From Bradysia coprophila (Eukaryota; Arthropoda; Insecta; Diptera; Sciaridae): 64,000 nt of DNA. Both the position numbers and the translations under genes were made by a program. Below the pieces are notes generated by a model. The model was not told the origin of the DNA and ran no database searches. It was given only the letters and a program-made list of their open reading frames with translations. Positions 62,455 through 64,000 of the stretch are shown here, one piece after another. Location: NCBI RefSeq assembly GCF_014529535.1, contig NW_023503293.1, forward strand, positions 5,614,520-5,678,519, given 5' to 3'. Within the stretch, counting starts at the first letter, position 1, and each line of letters opens with the position of its first letter.

Positions 62455-64000
62455 AGAAATGTGGCAAATGTGCCATATCTAAGCCAGGAACAGTCAAAAG
62501 TGGTCTAAAAGTTCTTTTTCTATAATTTTTATGCCAATTTAGCTGTAATTGTATTTCTTATCGTTTTCTTGCGATGGGATGAGATACTTAATCAAAGTTA
62601 CAGAGGTCTACACTATTTATCACCTTCCCGATTTATTTAACCGATGTCAAGAAAGCTTTGCGAACAATAATTCCGAAAAGAGCTAAACATTTAATTCTTT
62701 TGGACTTCTCGTCTTTAAAAATGCAGACTTAACACGTTCCTACTATCCAGATTATTCATATTGTTAATTTACTAATCAGAACACTCTTTGAAAGTTCAAT
62801 TTTCATTTCTTCAAATATGGGATTGTACCCATCGTTAATGACGAGCCACTGTACAAATTATTACCGCTTCCTGCAACTTCCGGGGACTAGATTAGTTTTA
62901 TATACACCTCGATACTGCCGTGCTAAGCTAAAACACCGTATAGCATTGTTTGTGTGTGTCATAGAGCTTTCGAAAGCTTTGATATATTTTTTGGATGCCA
63001 TGCCACTGGGGAAATAAAATATTTCAGTGAAGTACAAAAGAAGCTTAAAGCTCTCGAAAGTTCTAAAAACGCGAAGACAAAAATGGTATTAAATGTTTTG
63101 ACTTAACAGGACAGTATTGGAATCAGTCACAACATGCCAAAACTGACTTCAGCCTTTTTCTATCCACATTCGGTAAGTCGGGGCAGAGCCTTCAAGTATC
63201 AAGAAACTGGTTTCGAACAAATCAATGAATTTGTAGGTAGTTTTTGATTAAACGTTGATAATCTGCTCATTTAGTTGTAAACATGGCATCATTTTGTCGG
63301 CATATTATATATAATTGTGAGATGTGCTGCCATACATTTGTATTCCATAAAGTATTTTCACCTGGGGTGTAATTTCGTCACATCATCGTTTTTTTTAAAC
63401 CGGAATGTGATGTTCAATTCTAAAATTAGCGAAATTAAATCTTTGTTTTGTAATTTGCGATAGTGATTTGTTTCAGAGCGTTGTAATTAGTTTAAAATTA
63501 ATCGAGTAGTTAACGAATACGCTGGACAAAATTCCGTTCAGGTATGAAACAACGTATACACAACACATCAATGCACATATATGTTAGAACTTAATGTGCA
63601 CAGAAACGATGTTGTATACGCTTGCATATATTTCATTCATTTATTACAGGTACCACGTATCGTATGTACATAAAATGTACATTCGTGTAGAATTGTGGTT
63701 TACAATTTAATTAAAAGGTGAAATGCGGGTGCGACTGCAAATTTCAATGTTTGGTTCAAAGTCAAGTGTAGAGAAACATGCTATTCCGAAAGGCACACAG
63801 CTTTAATTAAGATGTTTGCAGTGTGTCTGTTGATTTTTGTTGTTTATGCCGAGTTAATTGAAGTGAAAATACTTGATATTTATGTGCAATCAAATGTCTT
63901 TACGTGCAATCAATTTTCTTTCTGACTGAAAGACCCAATGACAAAATTTCCGGCAATCACAGTTCCGTAATAAATATTCAATTTTTAAAATGTGAAATTT

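Larger units (their letters stand above)
52728..64000. other. Gene-poor, palindrome-rich right region
   Basis: No recognisable host gene in 11.3 kb. The region carries the SF3A3 promoter at its left end, a second retroelement fragment, several MITEs, palindromes and the long hairpin, each listed separately. Between them the sequence is AT-rich with short frames; three exon-like segments (57654, 59911 and 63110) are discussed as findings. Confidence 0.5.

Noticed and set aside
1..64000. tRNA genes, rRNA and CRISPR-like arrays
   Set aside because: I looked for tRNA B-box sequences and regular short repeats with unique spacers on both strands and saw none that fold or repeat convincingly.

Overview
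The window is AT-rich eukaryotic nuclear DNA from an insect, most probably a dipteran (inference from the proteins, small spliceosomal introns of about 60-600 bp with GT-AG borders, AATAAA signals, and abundant small DNA transposon relics). There are no operons, bacterial genes or CRISPR arrays. I recognised five protein-coding loci, all in the middle of the window. (1) The first coding exon of tomosyn (STXBP5 family, - strand, 34893-35012). (2) Mitochondrial coproporphyrinogen-III oxidase (CPOX, + strand, four exons, 38565-40124). (3) The DEAD-box rRNA-processing helicase DDX10/Dbp4 (- strand, two exons, 40209-42717). (4) A TCP11-like protein (- strand, seven exons, 44986-47429). (5) The splicing factor SF3A3/SF3a60 (- strand, one coding exon, 51231-52727).

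Layout. 1-34892: AT-rich DNA without a recognisable host gene. Because tomosyn exon 1 ends in a clean splice donor and no second exon was found downstream on the - strand, this is probably a >34 kb first intron. It holds a foldback element at the left edge, a hAT element with a perfect 8-bp target duplication and a retroelement fragment inside it, a Harbinger-type MITE, another hAT-type MITE, microsatellites, palindromes and a perfect 162-bp tandem duplication. 35013-38564: upstream region between the divergent tomosyn and CPOX genes. 38565-52727: gene-dense block. CPOX and DDX10 converge tail to tail with 84 bases between their stop codons, and their AATAAA signals lie 4 bases apart on opposite strands. 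DDX10, TCP11-like and SF3A3 are all on the - strand, separated by 2-4 kb holding several MITEs. 52728-64000: intergenic or intronic DNA rich in palindromes: a 1.28-kb near-perfect long hairpin (60101-61379), a modular palindrome family with a shared tail (two copies near 58.2-58.6 kb, a third at 14.6 kb), more MITEs and a second retroelement fragment.

The genes belong to unrelated housekeeping pathways (haem synthesis, ribosome biogenesis, splicing, vesicle fusion control); nothing suggests that they act together. The least explained signals are the modular palindromes with a conserved tail, the long hairpin, and the inverted-repeat-flanked retroelement fragment nested in the hAT element. All protein identities come from recognising conserved sequence by eye; no database search was run.
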